Positions 1-11,690 are shown, counted from the first letter of the stretch. The stretch: 64,000 nt of DNA from Brachynemurus nebulosus (GCA_035578155.1 JAPWDM010000001.1:160181498-160245497); one strand, 5' to 3'. The notes: generated by a model not told the origin, from the letters alone. A program made the numbers and translations.

Positions 1-365
1 TTAAAAGCCAATTTTTATTTTTGTATATATCTCCTATGCATATTATCTGAAAATCATAAAAATTATTTCAAAATTTTTTCGCGGCAAATCGCACTTGGTC
101 ATTTCTAAACCACCTGCCATTTTGCCACGTGCTACACAAAAATTGTATAAAATTTTAAAAATTGCTCTATTTACAAAGTCGTAGAGGTGATGATATAATA
201 TCAGACATCTGTATCAGGTGGAACAAAACTACCTGTGTAAATTGAAAATTTAAACTCCCAAAACTTTGTTAGTTGTTGAGATACCTTAATTTTTCTTTTG
301 TATTTTTGTTTAATTTTTATTTTTATTCATAAAAAAAGAAATAGTGGATTTCCCCATTAACCGTG

Positions 366-550
366 TTATAAGAGCCCAGGCGTAGAAAGAGATGACAGAC
401 CCCGGCGAACAAAGAGAATTTCTTTAAAATTTCCTCCAAAAATAAAAGTGACTAACAAAAAAAACAAAAAAAAAACTGACCGGGCCTGTAGCGAACAGCT
501 ATGAGTCCAAGGGCTGCAGCTCCGGCTGTCCCCCTCTCGTTGGGCCTGTA
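366..550. repeat. Degenerate copy of the 17.4-kb hAT-like MITE family
   Basis: The order of blocks matches the element at 17416-17610: a CAGGG/GAGCCC-like head, a GGAGAGA-type block, TTTAAAATTTCTCC, a run of AAAGTGAC followed by A-rich sequence, a GGGCC block, GGGCTGCAGC, then CCCTCTCGTYGGG at the right end. The ends are decayed and I could not define a target duplication. The flanking sequence from 1 to 365 shows no coding signal. Confidence 0.5.
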
Positions 551-1376
551 TATAAAAGAGTTACTTTATATGATTGAACTTAACAAACGTTTGATTTTTT
601 CAGAATAATCGCCAGTTATATTACAAGTGAATATCCGAATAAACGTAAAGACACATAACTACATACATACCATTTGCGCTGAATAAATACCATTTTTAAA
701 ACTTGCACTTTCATTAAAAAAGGCGACATAGTATATTAAATAAAATAGAAATATATATATTGCTTGAAGAGAAGTAAAAAATAACTTGATCCGCATTAGT
801 GCTTCTTTAAATTTGTCTAAGGTATCCGAATAACTATAATATAAAAAAAAAAAAAAAAAAAAATAAAAATAATTTTTTGTGAAACATCGTGGACAGCATT
901 ACTTATTACTTAGCAGACTAATAAGGCAGTACAAGTGTATGTGTGGTCAAAATCATTCCCAGGGAATTTTTTGCATAATTTTATCATGACATTCATGATA
1001 CTAGTTAATTATAATAGTTCATATTGCTACCGGACAACCGGTCAAATTTTTTTTTCTATCAAAATTGTTTATATAAACGAAAAAGAGTAACATTTTGTCA
1101 TTTTTCAAATTTTTCATATTTTTTGGTACAATACAAATAAATGCCTAAAATTTTTGGAACAGTTTAAAGAATACGGGTAGAGGGATAAAAAATCCTCACT
1201 TTGAAGCCTTTGAAGTACTAAATATCGTTTCAATTTACTGAAAAACAATTTCTTCCAAAAAATTTTTAATCAATTAAAAAAAAAATTAAATAAAGAAATA
1301 AAAAATATTAAAGAAAGCTTATGTTTTCTTATACTTTCATAATCTCTTAAATTATAAGGAGTTACTAGGTCTACAC

Positions 1377-1771
1377 TAGGGATGTTATGGATATGAAATT
1401 TCGGATACGGATACGGATATGGATATTTAAAAACATTTTTTTCGGTTTCGGTTACGGATATGTAATAATATCGGACAATGTTTCGGATGCCGTTACTGTT
1501 ACGGATAATTGCTTTTAATGAAAGTTTTTTTTTTTAGTAAAAAGAGGGAAATTTTACTCCAAAAAGTGAACGTCAAACACGAGTCAATGGAAATCTATCA
1601 AAAAAACTATATGCAGCAAAAACTTGCTTCGATTTAAACGCAGTTTTCCAACGGCAGTTGTCTGTTATTATCCGAAACAAATCCGAAACTTTTATTTTCG
1701 GTTTCGGATATTAAATTATTTCGAATATTCGGTAGTTTCGGTTACGGTTACGGATATCCATAACATCCCTA
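1377..1771. mobile_element. hAT-like MITE (TAGGGATG ends), 395 bp
   Basis: Terminal inverted repeats TAGGGATGTTATGGATAT (left) and its complement (right) are flanked by a perfect 8-bp duplication GTCTACAC (1369-1376 and 1772-1779). An 8-bp duplication with TAG...CTA ends is typical of hAT transposons. The interior has no ORF and is built from iterated CGGATA/TTTCGG words, so this is a non-autonomous copy. Confidence 0.88.
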
Positions 1772-1888
1772 GTCTACACGCAGAAAACAAAGTTTAATTA
1801 AAAAATTTCCGAATGAGGTAAATTCGTAAATGTCAGTGAAATATTTAAAAATTACATATATAGGTAACAGCAATAAAAAGTACGCAGG

Positions 1889-2410
1889 GGATAATAAAAT
1901 AAAAACTCGGCAAGTGCGAATTAGGCTCGCCAGGATTAAGCCAGGATTTCATAGTTCAGTAGCTAGAATTTTTAAAAATTCTCGGAGTAAAATATTTCTT
2001 GGTTTTATTTAATATTAAAATTAACTTTTAATTTGTTAATGATATCTTAACCTCTTTAAGTTAAAAAAATCAATAATAGTTTTTAAAAAACAACACTATC
2101 TATTAAATTGCCTAAGGTCCGAGAGTGATTATTCAAAAGCGGTCAAGTGCGAGTAAGCAACTAATTCCATGAAAGACATGGTGAATTTATAAGAATTTTT
2201 TGTTACACTACAAAATTCTAAAAATGTAGGAACGCGTACTTTTTTAGTTGAGTGTACTTTATTTTTGCCCAAAGTTTTAAAAAATACCTTATTTTCTTAA
2301 AAAAGAGGAAACGACTCTATAACGAGCAAACGTGACAAAACTATAAGGGTTCCGAGAATTTTTTTCGAAATCCTAAAAGTATAAAAAGGTTTCTCTTTCT
2401 CATTTGTGCA
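1889..2410. repeat. Old interspersed repeat with CAAGTGCGA words
   Basis: Two diverged blocks, near 1903 (GGCAAGTGCGAATTAGGCTC) and 2136 (GGTCAAGTGCGAGT), are followed by a GGGTTCCG block at 2347. These words resemble a repeat widespread in invertebrate genomes. The small ORF at 1830-2012 lies in this repeat and is not a gene. Confidence 0.35.
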
Positions 2411-2649
2411 AACAGTTTAGGTTTAAAAAAGATTTAGTAGGTTACCAAGTGCCAATACGAACTTTTATAATTAGTACTATGTACGAATAAAATAAGATTA
2501 GGCAAAAAAATTCTCTATGAATTATTTTGGCCCCAGATACATCAATAAGGCGACCAACTTTTTCACTATTCAATGCGGTATAATATAACAAAAAATAAAA
2601 AAAACACTGACAAGTGAAGGTCCCGAGGCCAAACCAGAACACGACACAA

Positions 2650-3653
2650 CTTTTTTGTCTGTGTAATGTATACGTATTTTTTTCTACCACTGTATTGATT
2701 TTTTTTTAAAAGACATCAATTATCGATTGAATTTATTGAACGATATACAATCAGACGATAAGTCATAATATGTACCACTTCTTAGAAACGGAAGAAGTAT
2801 GTACGTAGTTTGGATACAGATGGTCAGACGGTCATTTCAATTACCCGATGAGTGACGCTTCCTGAAACTTTAGAGGCCACAATAGTAAAACGTCGTCACG
2901 TACACACACAATCGAACGGTATAAAAGCGGAAACTGAGTTTAAATCGGGTTCAATCTTGATTCATTCGTTCAATCTGATTCTCACTCTTATTTGTTCATA
3001 GTCAAATTGATTCTCAATAAATTCAATCATGTAATTATTTTTTTTAAAGTTAAAAATGTATTTTAATTATTTGTGTTGTGATTTACGTATATGCGGTCAG
3101 GAAGAGATATGTAACATGATTTTCCTTCCTTAATTATAAGTTATTATTACACATATGCAACATGGTATGGTGTTGTACTTGAATTTTAAATTTAACAGAA
3201 ATGTAGTTTAACTTTGATAAGTATGAAAATTATAGAAAACTCCATAAAACCTACCGGCTTGCATATGCTTGTATAAGATTTTATATTGTTAATGTATTTT
3301 CATTTATTTATTTCAATTATCTTGAATTTTTACAATTTTCTTCATTTTAATTGGACGATATGTTTAAATTGTATTTGCCGTTAGACTACGAATTTGGTAT
3401 TATTAGGTTGTTAAAGAGCTTTAGTTTACTACCATTATCATTGTAAACATTTAATATTTTTATTTTACAATAAACTTTGTATTTTTATTGTTAACAGTTA
3501 AATTTTGTTTTATTCAGTCTTTGCTATTACGTCTGTGTAACCTTTTGGGCCATTTAACCTCGTCCCGAAGGCTTTAAATTTTTAAACTAACAACTACAAT
3601 ACTTTAATGCGGCCATAGCTACCACCTTTTACGACCATCTCTAATATTTTACA
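2650..3653 (+). mobile_element. Probable solo/5' LTR remnant of a gypsy-like retrotransposon
   Basis: The right edge is set by the primer-binding site immediately after ...TTTTACA at 3653. Inside lie a TATA box at 2920, a plausible transcription start about 30 bp later, and AATAAA-type signals near 3470 (TTTACAATAAACTTTG). The left edge is only a guess, because no second LTR or target duplication was found in the window. No gag or pol sequence follows; a shared repeat begins at about 3810. Confidence 0.45.
2920..2927 (+). promoter_or_regulatory. TATA box of the LTR remnant
   Basis: TATAAAAG in a GC-richer context (CGGTATAAAAGCGG), about 735 bp before the primer-binding site. It is consistent with the U3/R promoter of an LTR. 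It could also be a chance match. Confidence 0.45.
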
Positions 3654-3655
3654 AT

Positions 3656-3741
3656 TGGTGGCAGCGGTGGGATAGTTCAAAACAACCACCAAGCCACCTA
3701 CACGCTCAGTACTTTACATAATATGGTGGCAGCGGTGGGAT
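3656..3741 (+). promoter_or_regulatory. Duplicated tRNA-Leu primer-binding site
   Basis: TGGTGGCAGCGGTGGGAT occurs at 3656-3673 and again at 3724-3741, each followed by AGTTCAA. The 18-mer is complementary to the 3' end of an insect-type tRNA-Leu (ending ATCCCACCGCTGCCACCA). It lies 2 bp after the LTR end, as expected for a reverse-transcription primer site. The second copy is part of a 68-bp tandem duplication of the leader. Confidence 0.6.
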
Positions 3742-3809
3742 AGTTCAAGTTAACCGCCTAGCCACCTACGTCAGTATTTATTACATCTGAATAAAAGAAA
3801 ATATGTAGC

Positions 3810-4372
3810 GGGGCTAATTTGGCGGAGTCATATGGCCAACAAAATGGTCGGAAAACGACATTTCATATTACACGACCAAATGTTATTCCAACTAATGGCG
3901 GAAATAATTCCAGGATAATAATACAATTTAAAATTAAAGAACGGCTTTTAAGTATTTCTCTAATGTTTAAAAAAGTGTCTATATGTATCTGGACGAAGTG
4001 GTCGGAAAAACTCATTTCATATAAAGTATAAATGAAAATTAAAAACCTGACAGCCATATGTGATTATAAATGTGATCAATCTGCGCAAAATTATCCGATA
4101 TTTTACCATGCTGTGACTAAAGAAAGATTGAGAAACACTGTTCTACAACATATTTAAATTTCATCAAAATCAATAGGTCCGACCTCGTAACCTTTACTTG
4201 TCAATTCAATTTTTTGTATTATTTTAAATCTACTGAATGCGGGACTTCCAGGATGTATTAGACTCATACCAGGACTCTTTTAACAAAAATTTCAGTGCGG
4301 GACAGCAGATGCTTTTCCGGGACTGTCCCGCAGAATCCGGGACGGTTGGTCGTCTTATATATCAATACCGCC
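3810..4372. repeat. Interspersed repeat shared with 19045-19590
   Basis: The whole tract is repeated in the same orientation at 19.0-19.6 kb. Shared blocks are TGGTCGGAAAAC, ACGACCAAATGTTATTC, AAATTAAAGAACGGCTTT, TTTCATCAAAATCRATAGG and a terminal GGGAC-rich segment ending GGGACGGTTGG. ORFs at 3819-4031 and 4237-4452 fall inside it and have no homologue I recognise. Confidence 0.7.
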
Positions 4373-5183
4373 TAGTTTGTAATATTATTTGGAAAATTAC
4401 ATTTCAAGTTCTAACTTTTGTTGACCATATACTTTTATCTGTTGGAAATTAAAAATTATATTCCGTAAAACAATTTCAGTACAAAAATAAGCCACTTCGT
4501 AATTCATCTCCACTTTCTTGATAATCTACAGAAAATATACAAAAACCAAATTTTATATTTTGCCTACTGTTTTTTTCTATTATTACAGGTAATTGCTATT
4601 TAAGAGTCCCGTCTGACCTAGATTCTTTTCTTAAATAAAATTCTATGTTTCTTTATTTTAAGACATTTTTGTCTATCCGCCTGTCAAAAACTAAATGATG
4701 CAGTACTTTTGATGTGTCTAATCAAAGAGGTGCAACTACGAAAAGAGTTTATAATAATTGCTTGCTGTTGTTTTTCTCCCTCCTTTCTTTATTCTTTTGG
4801 TTAGAGGGTAGAGGGTGATACCCGAGTTTAGGCTGGTACTGCCCCAAGTCTAACTCTTTGCGTGCGGTCACCTAGCGCAGATATTGGGTGGATTTGGATC
4901 TTGAAAAAGTGACCCAGACGGTACCCTTTATTAAGGGGAAAAATACTTTTAGAATTGAAAAAAAATTTCGAATTTTTTTTCGAAATGCTTCTGCAGTCAC
5001 CGTTTATATATATATATTTTTCTTGTTAAAAAATGTCCCGAATTTATCCTTATTTTCGCCTTCTAAAGGTATTTCTTCTCTTATGGGTTATAGAAGAAAC
5101 TCTCAATAAGCCCAAATTTCACCAGCAGAGGAGTAAAATTCTTAGAAAAGCTATAACTGCACACTTACCTCCCTGTTTTCAAC

Positions 5184-5330
5184 CAAGGACGGATTCAGCC
5201 AGTTGAAGGGGGCTGCCTCTAATCCCAGGAAGAATTCTGGGGAACTGTGTATTCTGAATTGTATGTTTAACTAAAAAAGTTATCTATTGTAGGTCGAAAG
5301 AGGAGGGCTGCAGCCCCCGATCCGTATATG
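5184..5330. mobile_element. hAT-like MITE, 147 bp
   Basis: It is flanked by a perfect 8-bp duplication TTTTCAAC (5176-5183 and 5331-5338). The ends are imperfect inverted repeats (CAAGGACGGATTC... / ...GATCCGTATATG) with GGGGGCTGC and GCAGCCCCC just inside. There is no coding capacity. Confidence 0.75.
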
Positions 5331-5338
5331 TTTTCAAC

Positions 5339-6486
5339 GTACTCCTTTTTTTTTAATTATTTAATATTTGTTGTGACTGATATTATTCCAATGGAACGGT
5401 TCAAAATCTTGTTCAGAGCTTTATGGAGCGATTCGAAATCTCACTTGGAGTAAAACTGTGTGACAGAGGGGGTAGGACCTCTACTGAGATGTAGAAGAAC
5501 GGCATTATTGAGAGTTATATTGTATACTGCTTTTTGTCAGAGGAGTAAAAACAGTGAATATAAATTTAAAAAAAAACAAATGCAATGTACCTTCTTTAAA
5601 TATACAGTCAGAATATGCAGTAGGAGTATAGAAAACAGTAAGATTATTGAAACTGTTATATTTAAGTAAAACGAAATTATTAATGCCGTTATTACAGTTG
5701 ATATGTTCATAAGAAAAAAGCCACATTTTTCGCCCAATCCAAGTTCAATAAAAGTAGGATCACTGTCGACCAAAAATTGTTTATTACCTACATATTTACT
5801 AGTTGTTTAATTTTTAAAATTATATATTATTATTATTATACTTACTCAATTACTTGTGATGTTAAAATTCTAAAGTCTAGATTATTCAGTTTTGAATAAT
5901 CCATAAATAATATAGCTTTAAAATATGATAATCGAATATTTTTTACCTAAATTGAAAAAGGTTTTGTTTATTAATTATTATTATTTTATGATTTTTAAAA
6001 AGATATGTATTTTATTTTAGAAATAATTAAGGGCATTGTCGCACTAGTTGTTTGTAAGCGTGTTTCCAGCAAGGGAATCAGTGAAAATATATGGAAAATA
6101 GTTTGGAAGTGTGTAATGTAAGCTTAGCTCTTCCACATAATATATTCTACTTGAATTTGTTATCCCAGTTTTGAATTTCAAACCCTCATTTCAGACTTTT
6201 TTTTTCCAATTAACATAAAAATTTGCTGAGAGGCTTTTATAGGGATAAGGAACGGACAAATGCCTTCTACAGCTGTGGTAAATTTCAGTTTGATAGCAAT
6301 AGTAGTTATTGCATCATCGAAGCTTCATTATAAGAATTCCTTTATTACTTTTAGGTACGGGATCTTTGTGAATAATCATCCTTTTTTTAGTCATGCCACG
6401 TCAAAGCATTTGATTTTTGTTATAGCGCTTCTATTATAGTGTTAGCAAAAGCCTCATGCGAGACGTGCGACTCTGATGTGACAGTA
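5339..6486. other. Gene-free AT-rich stretch
   Basis: Only short overlapping ORFs on both strands (5460-5773) are present, with no recognisable domain, splice context or codon bias. I see no repeat structure that I can delimit here. The stretch 4373-5175 is similar. Confidence 0.5.
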
Positions 6487-8491
6487 CATGATAGTACAGT
6501 AACTGAAGCATTTGGCTACCAATTTTTTCGGATGGGATGGATTGGCTTGAAATTTGAACTGTAGCTAGGGAGTAGCCCAAGAAACAAAAGTTATATAATG
6601 CCGATGTGTGCTTTCACCCTAGGGGTGGAAGGCACCCCTTCTAGGGGTTGGAAATTTTTTTATGAAAAATAACCTCACCGTTCGATAGAGGGACAAATTC
6701 TAAGCAAAAAATATTCTATAAGCATTTTTTGTACAATCAATACTTTCTGAGATATTGGCGCCTAAATGTGGTCGTTTTTAGCCCAAAAAATGCATGTTTT
6801 TGAGGGATATTTCGCAAATATCTCAAAAACTACAAGTTTTACATAAAAAATGCTTATGAGCAAAAATAAAGAAAATCAAGTAACAAAGAGATTGCATTCT
6901 TTTTTATTTTTGTAGGTAGAACACAACCTAAGTTATGAATCCTTGAAGTTAAAATCGATTTTGACGATAGCTAAAATCGAAACTTTCAATGTCATTTGGA
7001 GGAAAAATGAGAGGTTTTTCGAAAAAAAACTCATATTACACCTTTTAAAGTACTTGAATAGACCTTTATTTTGAGCTGTAGTAAAAGCCATTAGTATAAA
7101 AATTAACGAAGTTACATTCAAAGCAAAATGGTTGTCTTGATTTTTGAGAAAAAAAATTGGTATCAAAATTAATTACTTGACGACAAACATTGAAACTAAG
7201 CGTAATCCGTCGCCAGTTTACTTTATTCATATATAAACAATGGGTTCTGGGAGTTTGAACGGATTTAGAAGTTTAAATTCGAAAAAATGACTGATATACT
7301 CTTGAAAAAAAATTTAATTTTTAAAAAAATCATAGTTTTTTTCAAAATATTTAAAAAACTAACAAATTTATGAAAAAAAATTATAGAATGAAAATTGTAG
7401 GTCTTTTCTTGCTGAAAAATTTTCTTTTTTGTTCATTTTTTTACGTCCAAATTTGACTGAGTTATGATCGTTAGAAGCTCAAAACAGAACGCGAAGACTA
7501 CCTTTCCTAAGCCCTTTAAACTTACAAATCTAAAAATTGAAGGACTCAAAAAAATTGTAAATCATAAGACTTATAGTGCTTAAAATTTCCTACCAAATGG
7601 TTTTTTAAGCGAATTGATAACTTAAAAATTAAAAAAGTTATAGTAAGAAAACCAATTGCATTTTTTCGGTAAAATTTTTGGAGCAGGTAAATTACCATCA
7701 TCTTTGTGTATTTTTTGTATTTTTTTAATAATTTAGTTAAAAAATTTTAAAAATAAATTCAATAGAATGAAAAAAAAAATTAATTATATCAACATGTAAT
7801 GTATAATTCACATGCTATTTTTCCATACATATAATTTTTATGCAATTTTTCCATAAAGGGTAGGATTTTTTATAAGGGGTAGTTCTTCTATCAGGGTTTT
7901 TGGGAGATTAAAAAGTTACAATATAATCATACATTTGAAAACTTTTAAAAAGTTACAATTCATCATATGTACACCAATATATAATATCTCAAGCCGTTAA
8001 TAATCGTTTTCTTCTTTATTTTATTATAAGGGGTGGTTTATTTTTTAACGGTTGCAGCTTTTTAATGAGTGATAAGTTTTATAATGAAAAATAAAAGAGA
8101 TATAATACATTGTGAATGCACCAAAATATTACTTTAGGCTGCTAAAACTTTTTTCCTATTTTTTCGGAAACAAAGGGGTAGTTTTTAAGAATTTTTTGGG
8201 TAGAAAAGTAACTGAATTTCATAAATTATATTAAAAAACTTGAAAGGAATTTTATCCATCGTATTTGAACATAAATTGAATCTTTAAAATACGTAAAACT
8301 GGACTTTTCGTATTTTTGTCATACAATGGTAGTTTTTACCCCTAATTATCAAAAAGCACACATCAAGACAATATAACTTTTGAAGTGTAGGGTCAGATGA
8401 GCTGGTATACAAATTTTCAGGAAAATCCATTCAATCCGAAAAAATTGGGAGCTTTTTCATTATTTTGTCTTTCAGTGACTGTACTATGATG
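6487..8491. mobile_element. Degenerate TIR element, about 2 kb
   Basis: The ends are diverged inverted repeats over about 110-150 bp: ATGATAGTACAGTAACTGAAG at the left pairs with CTTTCAGTGACTGTACTAT at the right. Internal blocks (TTTTTTCGGAT, AAAAGTTATAT, GATGTGTGCTTT) also pair in inverted order. The interior is A/T-rich, has GGGGT-containing blocks and no substantial ORF. I could not define a target duplication or superfamily. Confidence 0.55.
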
Positions 8492-8700
8492 AGCGGTTGC
8501 GAAGATGACCATTTACAATACCCCCTTTTTTTTTAGTTTATTTATTTATTTTTTTTTACAGTTATTACTTGCGACTCGAGACACAAAGAGAGGTAAGAGA
8601 TGTCTCGTCGAGAGTTAAACAATTAAAGGTGGCTTAAAAACATTGTTGTACATTAAGTTAGTAATTTTTGATGTGATAAAATTGATTACAAATATGTATA

Positions 8701-8934
8701 CAGTGTGTAAAACAAATAACTTTCGTCGTTTTGTCACTCCTCAAAAGGATAAGAGTTATTTCCCTTACACCCTGTATATATATATATATATATACAGGGT
8801 GTAAGGAAAATAACTTTTATCCTTTTGAGGGGTGACGCAACTGTTAATTCCGAAAAAATTTCTGCGGTTTTAGTGTCTACAAGGTGCTATGAGTCACCCC
8901 ACAAAAGGACGAAAGTTATTTGTTTTACACCCTG
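8701..8934. mobile_element. Two adjacent palindromic MITEs (CAGGGTGTAA ends)
   Basis: A 140-bp element (8795-8934) has about 45-bp inverted repeats starting CAGGGTGTAA and is flanked by TA. A 74-bp, almost fully palindromic relative (8701-8774) lies just upstream and looks like an internal-deletion derivative of the same family. The two are separated by a short (TA)n tract. TA flanks suggest a mariner-type or similar TA-targeting element. Confidence 0.7.
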
Positions 8935-9547
8935 TATAGATAAACGAATATCACGTTGATATTTCAATCTGCCTGTAAAAAGTAATATTTAAGTCACATG
9001 TACTTACCATATTATGTGTAATTATATTTAAAAGGAGTAGGCACATTATCTCTGATATAAGTAAAATTGTGCTAAATATAAATGATGTTGTACCGTAATA
9101 GATTGTACGGGCTTTGGTAACGCTTTCATTGAGATGGTACCTAAATATAAAATATTATAAATTACGTCTATAAAATGCTGCTATATGGAAAGTTCTACGG
9201 TATCGGTACTTTTGGTCATTACTAAATTATACTATCCGTTTTATAAGCAACATTTTCTTTTTTTTTTACAATCAAGTAATTAATTCTATTTTACCAATAT
9301 ATTAGGACTAGAAGGGTCAGTATGTGATAATTTTATCAAGTAATTTAAGATCGTTTTCATAATAAAATTTAAAGATAGGTACTTTAAGAATTTAAATTAA
9401 TTTTAATAATTTAAGATGACTTTAATTTAACAGGTATTCACATACTTTATCTCGACTTTATAACTTGACGAATTTTAATAAACTGATATTTGCTTATGAA
9501 CAAATGAATGTCATATCAAATTTATTATAGTAGACCATCCTAATTAC

Positions 9548-9738
9548 CATCTTCTTGTAAGATCCAAACTATCGAGAATATTTGCATCATTCTTTATACT
9601 GTAGTTCGAATGTATCATAAAAGTTTCTTGAAGATTTGCAAATGTCAGTATTGTTAATGGAGGGCACATTCCAGCAATAACTGCCGATATGTAACCAATA
9701 CATATACCAGCACTTTCCCATTTATTTAAGAATTGAAA
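9548..9738 (-). CDS. Exon of an ABCB (MDR/P-glycoprotein-like) transporter, first transmembrane segment
   Basis: Read on the minus strand, a TTTTTAG acceptor at 9741-9739 opens a frame beginning FQFLNKWESAG and ending at a GTAATT donor at 9547. The segment contains KWE, a hydrophobic stretch with IGYISAVIAGM, then PPLTILTFANLQETF. This spacing (K-W, I-G, A-x-x-x-G, P-L, F, F) is characteristic of transmembrane helix 1 of full-length ABCB exporters, which pump lipophilic compounds out of cells. The family assignment is inference from the pattern. No Walker A, signature or Walker B exon was found in the window, so the rest must lie below position 1 or have been lost. It may therefore be an orphan exon or gene fragment. 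Confidence 0.5.
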
Positions 9739-9889
9739 CTAAAAATTAAATGAAATTAATAGTTTAACACGTTAATAATATTGTCATTAATCATCATACT
9801 AATATGATAAAGAAATAATGTTTGTAACTTTGTTAGTGTATTAGACTTTTCTGTTCTATGTTCTAATATAGGCTAAATTACAAAGGTCA

Positions 9890-10170
9890 AAACTGTTCCC
9901 TTAGGGATGTAAAGTAAACAACTGGAGAGATTGTTATAAAATTTTACTCAAATACCATTCAGATCTTAAGAAAAAATGGATATTAGGTTAAAATTGATCC
10001 CTAGGATTCCAAAAAAGAGCCAAAAATAAACAAACGAACTGATTTTTACCAAATTTTAGCGAGCGAAGCGAAGCCTCACTTTATTCTCGCGCCTATTCTC
10101 AATCCCATATGATTTAAAATTGGCTAAACTATTTTCAGCTTTATTAGTAAATATTGATTTGATTGTGTCA
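9890..10170. repeat. Copy of the GCGAAGCGAAG-type interspersed repeat
   Basis: Contains CCCTAGGATTCCAAAAAAGAGCC, then AATAAACAAACGAACTG, TTACCAAATTTTAGCG and GAGCGAAGCGAAGC. The same succession of words recurs at 31.9-33.6 kb and 35.6-36.4 kb. Confidence 0.45.
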
Positions 10171-10450
10171 AAATGATGTTAACAAAATTCGAAACAAGAT
10201 TCAACAAAATTTGAAATTGATATTTACTTCCGTTCTTGAGAAAAAAAATTCCAGAAAAATACATAATTTTTAAGGACTCTCAAGTAAACCTCCCCTTAAA
10301 GTTTGCTTTTAAGTGCGTTTATTGTGTTAAAAATTTTTTAAATTGAAATATTCGGATTTTTTTCAAAATTTTTAAGCTTCCTTTAATTAAAAAAATTTTA
10401 AGCATAACTTATGTCAGTTATACAACATAAAAAAAAGAATTAAAAGTAAC

Positions 10451-10604
10451 CTGAATGCCATTTACGAATAGTAAAATATTTATTTTCCATTTTCTTAACA
10501 ATAATGTTAGAAAGGTATCAGCTCCTGTTTCTACTGACAAATATGCTTCATTCTCTTGCATTTTGCTTACTAAAAATTCATTTGCTTTACGTATTTTTGT
10601 AATT
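10451..10604 (-). CDS. Candidate upstream exon, product unknown
   Basis: On the minus strand an ATATTTCAG acceptor precedes one uninterrupted frame of 51 codons that ends in CAG before a GTTACT donor. The peptide includes TKIRKANEFLVSKMQENEA and a hydrophobic C-terminal part. It ends in phase 0 and the ABCB-like exon at 9738 starts in phase 0, so the two could be consecutive exons of one gene. The peptide does not look like the usual cytoplasmic N-terminus of ABCB proteins, and I do not recognise it. A chance open frame between splice-like sites cannot be excluded. Confidence 0.3.
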
Positions 10605-11033
10605 CTGAAATATTATAACAACCGTCTAACGGTTACTATAGCGATTTAGTAAACATTCAAAAATATAAAACTCAAAACTCAAGATATTTGATCAGTACTT
10701 ATTTAAATAATCTCAAAAGTGATTGTACTAGGCGCGTATATAAGGTGGTATGACTCCCTCACCCAGAATTTTAAAAAAAAAAAAAAACCACTAGATATTA
10801 CATATTAAATTTTGGACACGACATCGGTAAAATTTTAGATTATTGAATCAGTTGACTTTTTTGCTCATCGTGAATGAAAGAGACATCGATAATTTCTGGT
10901 GTGCGTGTACACAACGGACGCAAAAAACTCCCATATCATACAGCATTCATCTCACTTCTTAAACGGTTTAAAAAATGGGAGTACCTAATTAAATGAAAAA
11001 TAGAAATACAGAAAATTCATATTTGGTAGAATT

Positions 11034-11269
11034 TTAAACATTAGCTTTAACAATCACTTTTCCGACATTTCCTCCTTTTAAAATACTTAAAAAAGTTTCG
11101 AACATATTTTCAAAACCTTCAGTAACCGTTTCCTGATATTTCAGTTTTTCTTCTTTAATCCATTGCATATTTTGTTTGATCCCATCAAACCAATAGTGCA
11201 TCCATCTACATACTATAAAACCTTCCATTTTTAATTTTTTGAAAACCATAAGCGGCTGAATAATGGTAG
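11034..11269 (-). pseudogene. Duplicated terminal exon of the prostaglandin reductase gene
   Basis: This 236-nt block equals the last exon of the reductase gene (14025-13790) in length. It keeps an AG acceptor (TTTTTAG|CTACC), the full reading frame and a stop codon. It differs by about 11 of 78 residues, for example HRWMHC to CRWMHY and EAFSSM to ETFLSI. The duplicated segment also covers the intron and about 25 bp of exon 4 up to about 11360, and it extends about 70 bp past the stop into 3' flanking sequence. The rest of the gene is missing. It is either a truncated pseudogene or an alternative last exon for read-through transcripts of the intact gene. The preserved frame makes the second option worth testing. 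Confidence 0.75.
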
Positions 11270-11396
11270 CTAAAAATTTTCAGTGCGAAGTTACGTTATA
11301 ATTTAAGATTATACAATAAATAATTATTATACTTTTTGGTAAAGTTGCAGAGGTTTGTATAAATTATATATACGAATACTTCAATATTATCAATAC

Positions 11397-11448
11397 ACGA
11401 TCAGTAATAATGTCAGTATTTCTATATACTGACAGTATTACTGATCGT
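11397..11448. repeat. Near-perfect 52-bp hairpin
   Basis: Two 23-nt arms (22 of 23 pairs) separated by a 6-nt loop; the arms start ACGATCAGTAATA and end with its complement. It lies between the truncated reductase copy and the transposon-type protein fragment. Confidence 0.8.
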
Positions 11449-11690
11449 ACACAGGCAGCCTCTGTGAACAATTTGTTAAATGCACACAACAAGATGGGTT
11501 GCCGTATGTCATTGAAAATTCATTTTTTTCATTCCTATTTCTCTTTTCTTACTTCAAATCTTAGAGCTGTAAGTGGTGAACTAGGGGAGCGATTTCACCA
11601 GGATATAAAAAGGCTTGACGAACGGTTTCAAGGTCATTGGGATGCCGCTATGTTAGGAGATTACTGTTGGCGATTAAAGCGAGAAGAAAA
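11449..11690 (+). pseudogene. Fragment of a repeated arthropod protein family (GERFHQ...DYCW)
   Basis: The frame carries MGCRMSLKIHF, then AVSGELGERFHQDI, then FQGHWDAAMLGDYCWRLKRE. The same motifs occur at 24772-25275. I know this pattern from abundant uncharacterised proteins in arthropod and some other invertebrate genomes, where high copy number suggests a mobile element. This copy lacks the N-terminal part. After LKREE the frame runs into AT-rich sequence without further similarity, so it is a truncated relic. Confidence 0.65.
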
